Positions 35,341 through 44,706 of a stretch of DNA of 64,000 bases are shown here, in pieces; position 1 is the stretch's first letter; each line of letters begins with the position of its first letter. The notes under the pieces were generated by a model that worked only from the letters and a program-made list of their open reading frames with translations, did not search any database and was not told the origin of the DNA. The stretch comes from CALBJU01 sp965247125. Its GTDB lineage: Bacteria; Bacteroidota; Rhodothermia; Rhodothermales; UBA10348. Made by a program: the position numbers and the translations under genes. Location of the stretch: NCBI GenBank assembly GCA_965247125.1, contig CBDFGO010000001.1:62001-126000 (forward strand), given 5' to 3'.

Positions 35341-35923
35341 CGGGCTCGCCCATACCGGTGGGCCGTGCATCATTATTCTGGCGGCTCCCAGTGGATCAGG
35401 AAAAACGTCCCTGGCACGTAAGCTGATCGACGCCATTCCGTCCGTGTCTTTTTCCGTTTCGGCCACGACGCGTGCACCCCGGGAGTCCGAGGTCGACGGC
35501 GTTCACTACCATTTTATTGGAGGTGACGCGTTCAAAAACGCGATCGCTCGTGACGAACTGCTCGAGTATGAGGAAGTCTATCCGGGCTGCTCCTACGGCA
35601 CGCTTAGATCTGAGGTGGATCGCTCTTCCCCTGAATCACCATCCTTGCTCGATATCGACGTGGTGGGTGCCCTCAAAGTGAAGGAAGAGTTCGGTGCAAA
35701 GTGCCTTGCTCTGTTCGTTCAGGCCCCATCCCTGGAAGAATTGCGGCTCCGACTCCAGGCGCGGGGCACCGAATCGGCTGAGTCCCTTACAACGCGAATC
35801 GAGAAGGCAAAGCACGAGTTGACGTACGCTAAGCGATTTGACGCTGTAATCGTGAATGACCACCTGGAAAAGGCAGCGACCGAACTGATCGGCCTGGTTC
35901 GTGTGTTCATGGATTCGTTCTGA
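35333..35923 (+). CDS. gmk: guanylate kinase
   Basis: A 196-residue cytoplasmic enzyme (GMP + ATP to GDP + ADP). It has P-loop APSGSGKTSL, GMP-binding SATTRAPRESEVDGVHYHF, the YGTLRSEV segment and the lid region RLQARGTESAESLTTRIEKA. It starts at a TTG inside the end of yicC, so it is translationally coupled. rpoZ, which often follows gmk, is not found between it and coaBC. Confidence 0.95.
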   Translation: MSSGLAHTGGPCIIILAAPSGSGKTSLARKLIDAIPSVSFSVSATTRAPRESEVDGVHYHFIGGDAFKNAIARDELLEYEEVYPGCSYGTLRSEVDRSSPESPSLLDIDVVGALKVKEEFGAKCLALFVQAPSLEELRLRLQARGTESAESLTTRIEKAKHELTYAKRFDAVIVNDHLEKAATELIGLVRVFMDSF

Positions 35924-36025
35924 ATAATCCGTCCCGATCGCTCGATCTGATCTTCCAAACGCGTGGCGCGTTCCAGTGTGAAAATGACCATCGCTTCTTC
36001 CATGGCTTCCTCTGATTCATTTTCG

Positions 36026-37264
36026 ATGACCAACCGCCGAATCCTGCTCGGGGTATCAGGATCGATCGCCGCCTATAAGGCAGCCGAGCTGGTCCGGTTG
36101 TTCAAGAAGGCCGGAGCCGATGTCAGGGTTGTGATGACACCCGATGCCAAGCGTTTCGTAACGCCACTGACTCTCGGAACGCTCTCCGAAAATGAGGTCC
36201 ACGTCGAGATTTTTCCGGAGAACGAGTCAGGATCATGGACCAAGCACGTATCGCTGGGTCTCTGGGCAGATCTATTCATCGTCGCTCCAGCCACTGCGCA
36301 GGCCCTTGCCAAAATGGCTGGCGGAATGTGCGATTCCATGCTGACGGCGGTCGCGCTGACCGCTCGATGCCCCTTGTTGGTTTGCCCGGCGATGGATCAC
36401 GACATGTACATCCACGCCTCCACGAAGGCGAATATTGCGACGCTCAGGGAAAATGGCTGCACGGTCATGGAAGCGGAGCACGGAGAGCTTGCAAGTGGGC
36501 TGATCGGGCAGGGGCGTATGCCGGAGCCCGAGGCAATATTTGAAAAGGCAGGTGAAATGATTCGGCAGGTCGTGTCTGCGCGAGAGGGCCGGCTGCAGGG
36601 TAAGACAATGTTGGTTACTGCAGGACCCACTCGAGAGGCAATCGATCCGGTACGTTTCATCTCCAACCACTCCACGGGAACGATGGGGTACGAAATTGCA
36701 CGCGCCGCGGCGCGCCGCGGCGCGGATGTCGTTCTGGTGAGCGGACCAACCTCGCTCGAAACCCCCGAAAATGTTCGTCGAGTAGACGTCATCTCCACCG
36801 CGGAAATGCATGAGGCGGTCCAACAGCATCGAGATTCAGACATCGTCGTGATGGTTGCTGCGGTCGCCGATTTTTCACCCGCAACTCGCTCGGAGGACAA
36901 ACTCAAGAAGGATGGGACGCCTCGCGAACTGAGTCTTGAACCCACAGTCGATATCCTGGCTGGTCTGGGCCAGGATAAACGTGATGCTCAGGTCCTCATC
37001 GGATTTGCACTGGAAACCACTGATGGCCTTAAAAACGCGCGCGGAAAACTTGAGAGGAAAAACCTCGACTGGATCGTACTCAACAATCCGAAGGAGCCAG
37101 GGGCCGGATTTGGAACTTCGACGAACAGGGTTACGCTGCTCTCTTCTTCGGGTCAGGAAGTAGAACTTCCTCTCATGCCCAAATCTGAGGTGGCCGAAGC
37201 AATCCTGGAATACGCGACCAATGAAGGGTCCGGATTATCGGACCTCGTTGTGGAAAAGAAATAG
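36026..37264 (+). CDS. coaBC: bifunctional phosphopantothenoylcysteine decarboxylase / phosphopantothenate-cysteine ligase
   Basis: About 412 residues with the start taken at MTNRRILLGVSGSIAAYKAAE; upstream in-frame ATG or GTG codons (35963, 35984) would add a low-complexity Ser-rich tail. The N-terminal flavoprotein CoaC part has the catalytic His region TKHVSLGLWADLFIVAPATA and CPAMDHDMY (PXMNXXMW-like). The C-terminal CoaB part has TAGPTREAIDPVRFISNHS and AAVADFSP. Together they carry out two steps of coenzyme A synthesis. It follows gmk as in many Bacteroidota relatives. Confidence 0.95.
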   Translation: MTNRRILLGVSGSIAAYKAAELVRLFKKAGADVRVVMTPDAKRFVTPLTLGTLSENEVHVEIFPENESGSWTKHVSLGLWADLFIVAPATAQALAKMAGGMCDSMLTAVALTARCPLLVCPAMDHDMYIHASTKANIATLRENGCTVMEAEHGELASGLIGQGRMPEPEAIFEKAGEMIRQVVSAREGRLQGKTMLVTAGPTREAIDPVRFISNHSTGTMGYEIARAAARRGADVVLVSGPTSLETPENVRRVDVISTAEMHEAVQQHRDSDIVVMVAAVADFSPATRSEDKLKKDGTPRELSLEPTVDILAGLGQDKRDAQVLIGFALETTDGLKNARGKLERKNLDWIVLNNPKEPGAGFGTSTNRVTLLSSSGQEVELPLMPKSEVAEAILEYATNEGSGLSDLVVEKK

Positions 37265-37349
37265 GATCTTGTTGAAAACCGGGAGGCGTAGCCCGTCGCT
37301 TCGGAACTACCTTAGCAACGGAAACCAACGATAGCCCCATCCACAGTCA

Positions 37350-38207
37350 ATGCCCTCTGATCTGGACGACATTCGGGCCGCTTTTGAACATCAGATTTCT
37401 CTTTTTGGGCCCATGGTTCCGGGTGGAGAAATCGTAGTGGAAGAACATCAACACGCGCCCGTAGGCGTCGAAACCGTCTCTGAAGTGAGCACAGAAATCC
37501 CTCCGGTCGAGACTGAACCGAATGAAAGCGCCCGGAGTGACACACCGCTCACCGTCGACATCGAGAAAGCGACTCCCGAATTTGAGACTGAACGGAATGC
37601 CTACGATCGCATCGCGGAGCTCATACCCGATGGCTCTCCCATGCATGACATGACGACGCTTGAGGAGCTGTCTGAATATGTCGCCCGAACCGAGCTTATT
37701 GAACTTGACAAAACTCGTCTGAATCCGGTATTTGGAGTGGGCCATCCCGAAGCGGATCTCCTCGTCATTGGTGAGGCTCCCGGTGCCGACGAGGATGAGC
37801 AAGGAGAGCCTTTCGTCGGCCGAGCTGGAAAGCTGCTGACCAAGATCTTGCAGTCCATTGGATTTGAGCGTGAGGACGTGTACATCGCCAACATTCTCAA
37901 GAGCAGACCGCCCAATAATCGCAAACCGGAGCCGGCAGAAGTCCAGGCTCACCTGCCAATTCTGCACAAACAAATTACCCTGATCAGGCCAAAGCTCGTT
38001 CTGTGTGTTGGAAAGACCGCGGGGACATCGCTCCTGGGCCTTCAGTCCACACTGGGAGAGATGCGCGGCACGTTTCACGACTACCATGGGCTTCCAGTAC
38101 TCGTCACGTATCACCCGGCCGCTCTGCTCAGAAACGGAAACTGGAAACGCCCGACGTGGGAAGACGTACAGCTCCTCAGAACGAGATACGATGAACTAAC
38201 CGCCTGA
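37350..38207 (+). CDS. family 4 uracil-DNA glycosylase
   Basis: A 285-residue protein. After an N-terminal acidic extension of about 120 residues comes the UDG fold: GEAPGADEDEQGEPFVGRAG (motif 1 of family 4/5 enzymes), then YIANILKSRPPNNRKP, and the third motif VTYHPAALLRN. It removes uracil from DNA in base excision repair. The conserved Cys set for a 4Fe-4S cluster is not obvious: only one Cys (LVLCVGK) is visible, so this member may lack the cluster. It is followed 14 nt later by dnaB. Confidence 0.9.
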   Translation: MPSDLDDIRAAFEHQISLFGPMVPGGEIVVEEHQHAPVGVETVSEVSTEIPPVETEPNESARSDTPLTVDIEKATPEFETERNAYDRIAELIPDGSPMHDMTTLEELSEYVARTELIELDKTRLNPVFGVGHPEADLLVIGEAPGADEDEQGEPFVGRAGKLLTKILQSIGFEREDVYIANILKSRPPNNRKPEPAEVQAHLPILHKQITLIRPKLVLCVGKTAGTSLLGLQSTLGEMRGTFHDYHGLPVLVTYHPAALLRNGNWKRPTWEDVQLLRTRYDELTA

Positions 38208-38221
38208 TGTCACTCTAATCT

Positions 38222-41026
38222 ATGCCTGATTCGATTCACGAAACGACTTCCAGAGCTCCGATCGTCGGACACGTTCCCACGCCTATGCCCGTCGCGTCTG
38301 CTTTCGCGGGACGCGTGCCGCCACAAGCCCAGCAGGTTGAACAGTCGGTCCTCGGCGCTATGCTGCTTGAGCGGGAGGCGATTCCAAAAACAATTGAAAT
38401 TCTCCCGGCCGGCTCGTTTTACAGTGAGCGTCACAACACGATTTATGAAGCCGTCCTGAGTCTTTTCGAACGAGGCAATCCTGTCGATCTCATTACCCTT
38501 GGTGACGAGCTGAAACGACGAGGAAAGCTTGAAGACATGGGTGGTGCGTACTACCTGACCGAGTTGACATCGACCGTCGCAACGGCTGCGAACGTAGAGT
38601 ATCACGCCCGCATCATCTCTGAAAAGTCTATTCTGCGCAATCTGATCGAGACCATGACGTCTGTCATCTCTCGAGCGTACGATCCTTCGGCAGATGCTTT
38701 TGAGCTGATGGATGAGGCTGAGAGTGACATTTTCAGGATTTCAGACTCCCAGCTACGCCGTTCTGCAATCTCGATGCAGGAGGTGCTGAAGGAGGCGCTG
38801 ACCCGACTCGAATCCATTCACGGTCGAGAAGGAGGAATAACAGGCGTTCCGAGCGGGTTCAAACGAATTGATCAGATGACGGGCGGTTGGCAGCCATCGG
38901 ATCTGATCATTATTGCGGCGCGCCCTTCGATGGGGAAAACGGCGTTTGCCCTCGCCGTGGCTCGAAATGCTGCAGTTGATCTCGAAAACCCCACGGGAGT
39001 AGCCATCTTCTCTCTCGAAATGAGCGCCGGCCAGCTGGCCCAGCGCCTGTTGACCTCCGAAGCACGCGTGGATGCGCAATCCGCCCGAACTGGACGACTG
39101 AACGACGACGACTGGCCTCGACTTGCGCGTGCAGCCGGTCGACTCAGCGAAGCCCCCATTTTCATCGATGATACACCAGGCTTGACCGTGCTGGAACTGC
39201 GAGCCAAATGTAGGCGGTTGAAGGCAGAGCACGATATTGGACTTATTGTGGTCGACTACCTCCAGCTCATGCACGGCACCGGGATGGGCAAAAACTCGAA
39301 TCGGGAGCAGGAAATCGCCCACATTTCTCGATCCCTCAAGGGCCTGGCCAAGGAATTGAACGTTCCCGTGATCGCGTTGTCACAGTTGAGCCGTGCAGTA
39401 GAGACACGGGGAGGCGACAAGCGACCTCAACTTTCGGATTTGAGAGAATCGGGATGCCTAACCGGTGAATCTCTGGTTACGCTGGCCGATACCGGCCAAC
39501 GCATGCCGATTGCCGAGCTCTGCGGGACATCAGGATTTAATGTCTGGGGTTTGAATACAGACACGTACAAGCTCGAAAAACACCTCGTGACCAATGCCTT
39601 CTGCACTGGTACGAAGCCTGTTTTCCGGATGAAGACCCGCCTCGGCCGCAGTATTCGTGCCACGGGCAATCACAAATTCCTGACTATCGATGGATGGAAA
39701 CGACTCGACGAAATATCTGCAGATGACCACCTGGCTCTTCCGAGAAAAATTGAGTCGGGAGAAAAAGCGTCGATGGAAAATGAGGAGCTTGCGCTACTGG
39801 GACACCTCATCGGAGATGGCTGTACCCTGGCTCGTCATGCAATCCAGTACACGACTAGAGAAAAAGACCTTGCAGAATTGGTCTCGAAAATATACATCTC
39901 ATTTTTCGGCAATGAGATATCGTCTCGAATTAAAAAAGAACGAAACTGGTTTCAGGTTTATCTGAGTTCAACCAGAAAGCACACTCACGGCGTACGAAGT
40001 GCTGTCAGCGAATGGCTCGACGAAATGGGCGTCTGGAATCTTCGGTCACATGAAAAACGGATTCCACAGCGTGTTTTTGAGCAAGAAAATTCGAGAATTG
40101 AGGTATTCCTGAGACATTTGTGGTCTACTGATGGGTGTATTAGAATGCGGGGTGGCCACTCGCCCTACCCGGCAGTTTACTACGCAACTTCCAGCGAAAC
40201 GCTTGGATTCGATGTGCAGACACTGCTCCTTCGGATTGGTATCAATGCCCGAATCAGAAGAGTCAGCCAAAAAGGAAAAGGAAGAGATCAGTTCCACGTA
40301 ATCATCTCCGGATCGGAAGACCTTGATCGTTTTGCACGCCGAATCGGAACGGTGGGACGCTACAAAACTGAGAGCTTAGCTGAGGTGAAGACTTTCCTCA
40401 GCGACAGAATTCCCAATACGAACCGTGATATCATTCCAAAATCAACCTGGAGATCGCTGGTTACACCCGCAATGAATACGGCAGGCTTCACCACTCGGGA
40501 GATGCAATCCGGGCTAGGCATGTCTTATTGTGGCTCAACCCTGTACAAAACAAATCTCAGCAGAGACCGAGCAGCAAGAGTAGCAGCTGTTATCCAGTGT
40601 GATGAATTGAATAGATTGGCAAACAGTGACGTTTACTGGGATCAGATCGTGTCGATTGATCCAGACGGTGCGGAAGATGTGTTTGATCTGACAGTACCTG
40701 GTCCGCAGAACTTTGTGGCCAACGATATCATCGTTCATAACTCAATCGAGCAAGACGCCGATGTTGTGGCCTTCATTTACCGAGCAGAACGGTATGGAAT
40801 CACCGTGGACGAAAATGGAAATTCGACCGAAGGCCTGGCTGAACTGATCATTGGCAAGCAGCGAAATGGGCCGATTGGCGACGTCTCACTGGCGTTCATC
40901 CGTCAGCACGCCCGTTTCGAGAATTTGACGACGTACTACGGTGCGGGAGACTACCTACCGGAAGGCGAAGAGTCCAATAATTCCGGCTCCCTACCCCCTG
41001 CCTCTGGAGATGCCGCACCGTTTTAA
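38222..41026 (+). CDS. dnaB: replicative DNA helicase DnaB containing an intein
   Basis: 934 codons, of which about 505 are the helicase and 429 an in-frame intein. The N-terminal primase-binding domain lies at about 33-140 (QQVEQSVLGAMLLEREAIP). The RecA-type motor has Walker A ARPSMGKTAFAL (about 236) and Walker B GLIVVDYLQLM, and the extein is interrupted in SDLRESG / SIEQDADVV. It forms the hexameric ring that unwinds the replication fork. Function depends on protein splicing to remove the intein. Confidence 0.95.
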   Translation: MPDSIHETTSRAPIVGHVPTPMPVASAFAGRVPPQAQQVEQSVLGAMLLEREAIPKTIEILPAGSFYSERHNTIYEAVLSLFERGNPVDLITLGDELKRRGKLEDMGGAYYLTELTSTVATAANVEYHARIISEKSILRNLIETMTSVISRAYDPSADAFELMDEAESDIFRISDSQLRRSAISMQEVLKEALTRLESIHGREGGITGVPSGFKRIDQMTGGWQPSDLIIIAARPSMGKTAFALAVARNAAVDLENPTGVAIFSLEMSAGQLAQRLLTSEARVDAQSARTGRLNDDDWPRLARAAGRLSEAPIFIDDTPGLTVLELRAKCRRLKAEHDIGLIVVDYLQLMHGTGMGKNSNREQEIAHISRSLKGLAKELNVPVIALSQLSRAVETRGGDKRPQLSDLRESGCLTGESLVTLADTGQRMPIAELCGTSGFNVWGLNTDTYKLEKHLVTNAFCTGTKPVFRMKTRLGRSIRATGNHKFLTIDGWKRLDEISADDHLALPRKIESGEKASMENEELALLGHLIGDGCTLARHAIQYTTREKDLAELVSKIYISFFGNEISSRIKKERNWFQVYLSSTRKHTHGVRSAVSEWLDEMGVWNLRSHEKRIPQRVFEQENSRIEVFLRHLWSTDGCIRMRGGHSPYPAVYYATSSETLGFDVQTLLLRIGINARIRRVSQKGKGRDQFHVIISGSEDLDRFARRIGTVGRYKTESLAEVKTFLSDRIPNTNRDIIPKSTWRSLVTPAMNTAGFTTREMQSGLGMSYCGSTLYKTNLSRDRAARVAAVIQCDELNRLANSDVYWDQIVSIDPDGAEDVFDLTVPGPQNFVANDIIVHNSIEQDADVVAFIYRAERYGITVDENGNSTEGLAELIIGKQRNGPIGDVSLAFIRQHARFENLTTYYGAGDYLPEGEESNNSGSLPPASGDAAPF
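39455..40741 (+). other. DnaB intein (429 aa) with LAGLIDADG homing endonuclease
   Basis: It starts with Cys1 (CLTGESLVTLAD), has the block B TxxH region RATGNHKFLT, and two dodecapeptide endonuclease motifs (LLGHLIGDGCT and LRHLWSTDGCI). It ends in VANDIIVHN with Ser as the +1 extein residue. All residues needed for splicing (Cys1, block B His, terminal His-Asn, Ser+1) are present. From memory, the ends and insertion point match those of the Rhodothermus marinus DnaB intein. Confidence 0.93.
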
Positions 41027-41074
41027 ACTGTATTTTGCGGGCAGTCATCCTTAGTACCACGAGCGATCGCATTC

Positions 41075-42283
41075 ATGATTGACCCCATGCAGTTTTATCG
41101 GAAGATGGACAAAATGCTGGCGCGAATATCGCGCGAGGAAGCCGACGGACAATTTCTTCAGCATATTCTTGACGAGCTGGTCACCTCGTTCGGGCCCGAG
41201 CTGTGTTTCGGAAACGGCCACATGTATCGGGAATTGTCTGGCGCGTTCGAACTGCTCCACACGACCGGCAGCTCGGGCATTACCGGCATCTTTCCTGCTC
41301 GCATACCTGCTAATGATCCTTCCATTCAGCATGTTCAGTCTCATGGTTCTTTCGTCTACGAAACGGCTACCGAAATCCCGGACTGGTTTGACCCCGGAGT
41401 AGACGATTTAGCTGAATTTGTGGCAATCAGAATCGATGGCCCGCCAGGATTTCGTTTTTTGTACCTGTTCACGTTGAAACAGGGGTGGATTCGAGACGAA
41501 ATCGCGTTCTGCCTCAATGGAATTCGGTTTGCGCTAAATTATCGCTTGAAATCGGATGCCGCGCAGAGCGAACTGGACACCGCTGCGACCATCCAGCGAA
41601 GCCTTCTTCCAAAAGACGCACCCACCTTTCTTGGCTGGGATATCGCTGCGCGATCACAACCGGCAGAAGCGGTCGGTGGCGATTTTTACGATTTTATACC
41701 CCTCGGAGAGGATCTGATGGGCATCGCGATCGGCGATGCGAGCGGACATGGGCTGGCCGCGGCTCTTCTGGTGCGGGATGTCTTGATGGGCATTCGGATG
41801 GGAGTGGGCACCAACCTGAAAATGCTTTACACGATGAAAAAGCTGAACCGAGTGCTGCACGGGACGACCTTTTCAACACGGTTCATCTCAGTCTTCTATT
41901 GCGAGCTGCACCGGCACGGTGGACTGCTGTACGCGAACGCAGGTCACACTTCTGGACTCATCATTACGGAAGACACCGTCGTCGAGCTTGAGCCGACCGG
42001 CACCATCATGGGGCCCCTTGCGCATATTCCGCTCGAACGCGCCTACGGCCAGGTCCCCGAGGGCGGGATCATGATCCTCTATACCGACGGCATTACGGAG
42101 CGGGTATATGAAGACGGCACCCCGTTCGAGACGACTGGTCTGATCGAACAAGTCAGAAAACATGCGAAATCTGACGCGGCCGAGATCGTTGAAAGGGTGT
42201 TCGAATATGCGCACTCCCTCGAACATGAATCTGACCTTCTGGAAGACGATTCTACGCTCCTGGTAATCAAACGAACGGGCTGA
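41075..42283 (+). CDS. SpoIIE/RsbU-type serine phosphatase
   Basis: A 402-residue cytoplasmic protein. The first 170 residues look like a sensor (GAF-like) domain. A short linker (AATIQRSLLPKDAP, typical of RsbU-type phosphatases) leads to a PPM phosphatase domain with metal-binding motifs VGGDFYDFIPL, IGDASGHGLAAAL, LYTDGITE and EDDSTLLVIK. Such enzymes dephosphorylate anti-anti-sigma factors in partner-switching systems. No sigma-regulating partner is adjacent. It converges tail to tail with the TerC-type gene, and the stops are adjacent. Confidence 0.9.
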   Translation: MIDPMQFYRKMDKMLARISREEADGQFLQHILDELVTSFGPELCFGNGHMYRELSGAFELLHTTGSSGITGIFPARIPANDPSIQHVQSHGSFVYETATEIPDWFDPGVDDLAEFVAIRIDGPPGFRFLYLFTLKQGWIRDEIAFCLNGIRFALNYRLKSDAAQSELDTAATIQRSLLPKDAPTFLGWDIAARSQPAEAVGGDFYDFIPLGEDLMGIAIGDASGHGLAAALLVRDVLMGIRMGVGTNLKMLYTMKKLNRVLHGTTFSTRFISVFYCELHRHGGLLYANAGHTSGLIITEDTVVELEPTGTIMGPLAHIPLERAYGQVPEGGIMILYTDGITERVYEDGTPFETTGLIEQVRKHAKSDAAEIVERVFEYAHSLEHESDLLEDDSTLLVIKRTG

Positions 42284-43033
42284 CTAACGCTTCTCCCGAG
42301 AGCTCTTGCGCAATTTGATAGGCTCGGCCCGTCGACCGCGTATACGAAGATTGAGCGCCTCGACGAAGACAGAAAATGCCATCGCGAAATAGATGTACCC
42401 CCGCGGAATGTGGAAATCTACACCCTCTGCGATAAGGGCCACACCAACCATCAACAGAAATGACAGCGCCAGCATCTTTACGGTCGGGTGCTTTTCAATA
42501 AATCGAGACACCGACTCCGCACTGATCATCATGAAGAAGATGGCAATGGTGACGGCGGTGATCATGATCACGAGTTCATCCACCATCCCGACAGCCGTGA
42601 TTACTGAATCGAGGGAAAAAACGAGATCTAGCACAAAAATCTGCATGATCACGTTTCTAAAATTTGCAACACGCTCAGAAACCTGAGCTTCTTCGTCGCC
42701 TTCGAGGCCCTCGTGTATCTCACGGGTGCTTTTTGTCAGGAGAAACAGGCCGCCCCCTATCAGGATCAGATCGCGGCCCGAGATATCGAGCCCCCACACC
42801 TCGAACAGCGAGCCTGTCAATTTCATAATCCAAACCAGAGAAAGCAGGAGGATCACTCGGCCGAAAAGTGCCAGCCCGAGGCCGATAGTTCTTGCCCTCG
42901 CCTGCTGACTGGCCGGAAGTTTGCCCGCCAGGATGGATATGAAAATGATATTATCGACGCCGAGAACGATTTCCAGCGCCGTCAACGTTCCGAGTGCGAC
43001 CCAGGCATTTGGATCGGAGAGCCATTCAAACAT
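42284..43033 (-). CDS. TerC-family integral membrane protein
   Basis: About 249 residues from the ATG at 43033 (a longer frame from 43075 adds 14 residues). Seven or so transmembrane helices. TerC hallmarks are the acidic residues in EIVLGVDNIIFISIL and VLDLVFSLDSVITAVG. Members are implicated in metal (manganese or calcium) export or tellurite resistance; the ion is not predictable. The upstream region holds the tail of the IS-broken lipoprotein gene. Confidence 0.9.
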   Translation of the reverse strand: MFEWLSDPNAWVALGTLTALEIVLGVDNIIFISILAGKLPASQQARARTIGLGLALFGRVILLLSLVWIMKLTGSLFEVWGLDISGRDLILIGGGLFLLTKSTREIHEGLEGDEEAQVSERVANFRNVIMQIFVLDLVFSLDSVITAVGMVDELVIMITAVTIAIFFMMISAESVSRFIEKHPTVKMLALSFLLMVGVALIAEGVDFHIPRGYIYFAMAFSVFVEALNLRIRGRRAEPIKLRKSSREKR

Positions 43034-43244
43034 GATTTGTCCGGGAGGTGAGAGTGCTCGAATATAGCACCGCAACCCGGGGACTATCTGAAGGGATTTC
43101 TACGCCAGAAAAACAAACGCGTGGCCAAAGCTCGCAGGAAGCGTCGAAAAGATGACATGATCGTAATGGGCAATTTTGCCTCTATACGGGATTGTTCGCA
43201 ATTAGGATGCGTCGCGAGCGATTACCAGGTCGGGCACGAGCCCC

Positions 43245-43313
43245 CTAGAAGGGGTGTCCGAGAAGTGGAGACAGGTGCTCGACATTCCATTCTTCGATGT
43301 AGAGACCTATGCT
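43245..43313 (-). pseudogene. last 22 codons of the lipoprotein gene, cut off by IS256 copy E
   Basis: Continuing the lipoprotein frame past the IS256 copy (joined via the duplication TCCAAAAAA) gives SIGLYIEEWNVEHLSPLL and the residues GHPF before a TAG at 43245-43247. This shows the native protein had 305 residues. Confidence 0.75.
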
Positions 43314-43322
43314 TCCAAAAAA

Positions 43323-44706
43323 GAGTTAACCCCGAAAGTTGTGTACGGGTGAAAAAGGTATAGGCGGCGTATCCTGATGATGATTACGTCATTGTCAATC
43401 CGAAGATTGGAGGATACACCGCCCATGAAGACGAATAACGCACACGAGAACGAGAACTACAATAGCACAGAGGATGTGTTGACAGAAGTATTGCGAACAG
43501 GGGCCGCAAAGATGCTGGCCACAGCCGTTGAGGCCGAGGTTGAAGCTTTCTGCCAGCGCTACCAGTTCCTGCGCGACGAAGAGAATCGCCACCGCATCGT
43601 TCGCAATGGATATCTGCCAGAGAGGAAGATTTTGACTGGTATCGGGGAGGTCGCTGTAAAGATGCCCCGCATACGCGACCGTACGGGTCGGGGTGAGGAT
43701 AGAATCGGTTTCCGCAGTTCGATACTACCAGCCTACCTCCGCAAGAGCCGCTCGCTTGAGGCTCTCATTCCATGGTTGTACCTGAAGGGAGTTTCAACGG
43801 GCGGCTTTGAGGCAGCGCTCTCGGCCCTTGTTGGTCCTGATGCCCCAGGGCTGACCTCCTCGACGATTGCGCGCCTGAAGACGCTTTGGACAAGGGAGCA
43901 CGAAGACTGGCAAAAGCGGAGCCTGAAGGAGAAGCACTACGTCTATTTCTGGGCCGACGGTATTCACGTAAACGTACGCATGGATAAACAGAAACTGTGT
44001 CTGCTGGTCGTGATCGGCGCTACGGCCGATGGAAGGAAGGAGCTTATAGCACTCGAGGACGGCTTTCGCGAGAGCAAGCAGTCGTGGCGAGAGTTGCTCC
44101 TGGAGCTGAGGCACCGCGGGCTGGATCAAGGACCGAAGCTGGCTGTTGCCGATGGAGCCATGGGATTCTGGAGTGCTCTCGCAGAAGTTTATCCCGAGAC
44201 GCGAGCCGCACGCTGTTGGGTGCACAAGACAGCAAATGTGCTCAACCGCCTGCCCAAGTCCGTTCAGAAGAAGGCAAAAGGTCACCTCACGCAGATCTAT
44301 ACAGCAGAAACAAAAAAGCAGGCAGAGAGCGCCCTTCTGTTTTTCATCAAAGCCTACCAGCAAAAGTATCCGAAAGCAGCAGAGATTCTGGTGAAAGACC
44401 GAGAAGAACTGCTCGCTTTTTATGACTTTCCGGCAGAACACTGGATCCATCTTCGGAGCACAAATCCGATCGAATCTACGTTCGCGACCGTGCGCCTCAG
44501 GACCGCCAAAACGAGGGGATGTCTGAGCCGAGAAACAGCTCTTGCAATGGCCTTCCGTCTATGTAAAGAGGCTCAGAAGAAGTGGAGGAAACTGAATGCA
44601 CCGCACCTATTGCAACTTGTAAAAAAAGGAATCAAATTCACCGACGGAATTACATCAGAACGACACGCTGCCTAAACCTTCCATACACAACTTTTGGGCA
44701 TAGCTC
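43323..44706 (+). mobile_element. IS256-type element, copy E (1384 bp)
   Basis: Complete, with perfect 9-bp duplication TCCAAAAAA (43314-43322, 44707-44715), inserted against the orientation of the lipoprotein gene. Confidence 0.95.
43425..44675 (+). CDS. IS256-type transposase, copy E
   Basis: A 416-residue transposase, same protein sequence as copies B, C and D, with all catalytic residues. Its end faces the end of the truncated lipoprotein gene, whose altered frame runs a few codons into the IS (to 44650). Confidence 0.95.
   Translation: MKTNNAHENENYNSTEDVLTEVLRTGAAKMLATAVEAEVEAFCQRYQFLRDEENRHRIVRNGYLPERKILTGIGEVAVKMPRIRDRTGRGEDRIGFRSSILPAYLRKSRSLEALIPWLYLKGVSTGGFEAALSALVGPDAPGLTSSTIARLKTLWTREHEDWQKRSLKEKHYVYFWADGIHVNVRMDKQKLCLLVVIGATADGRKELIALEDGFRESKQSWRELLLELRHRGLDQGPKLAVADGAMGFWSALAEVYPETRAARCWVHKTANVLNRLPKSVQKKAKGHLTQIYTAETKKQAESALLFFIKAYQQKYPKAAEILVKDREELLAFYDFPAEHWIHLRSTNPIESTFATVRLRTAKTRGCLSRETALAMAFRLCKEAQKKWRKLNAPHLLQLVKKGIKFTDGITSERHAA

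Noticed and set aside
35719..36033. minus-strand ORF opposite the end of gmk, considered as rpoZ
   Set aside because: Wrong strand and no omega motifs; most of it is antisense to gmk.
43121..43363. 80-codon plus ORF starting MAKARRKRRKDD
   Set aside because: The basic start hints at a ribosomal or histone-like protein, but the rest is unstructured, it overlaps the lost tail of the lipoprotein gene on the other strand and runs into the IS tip.
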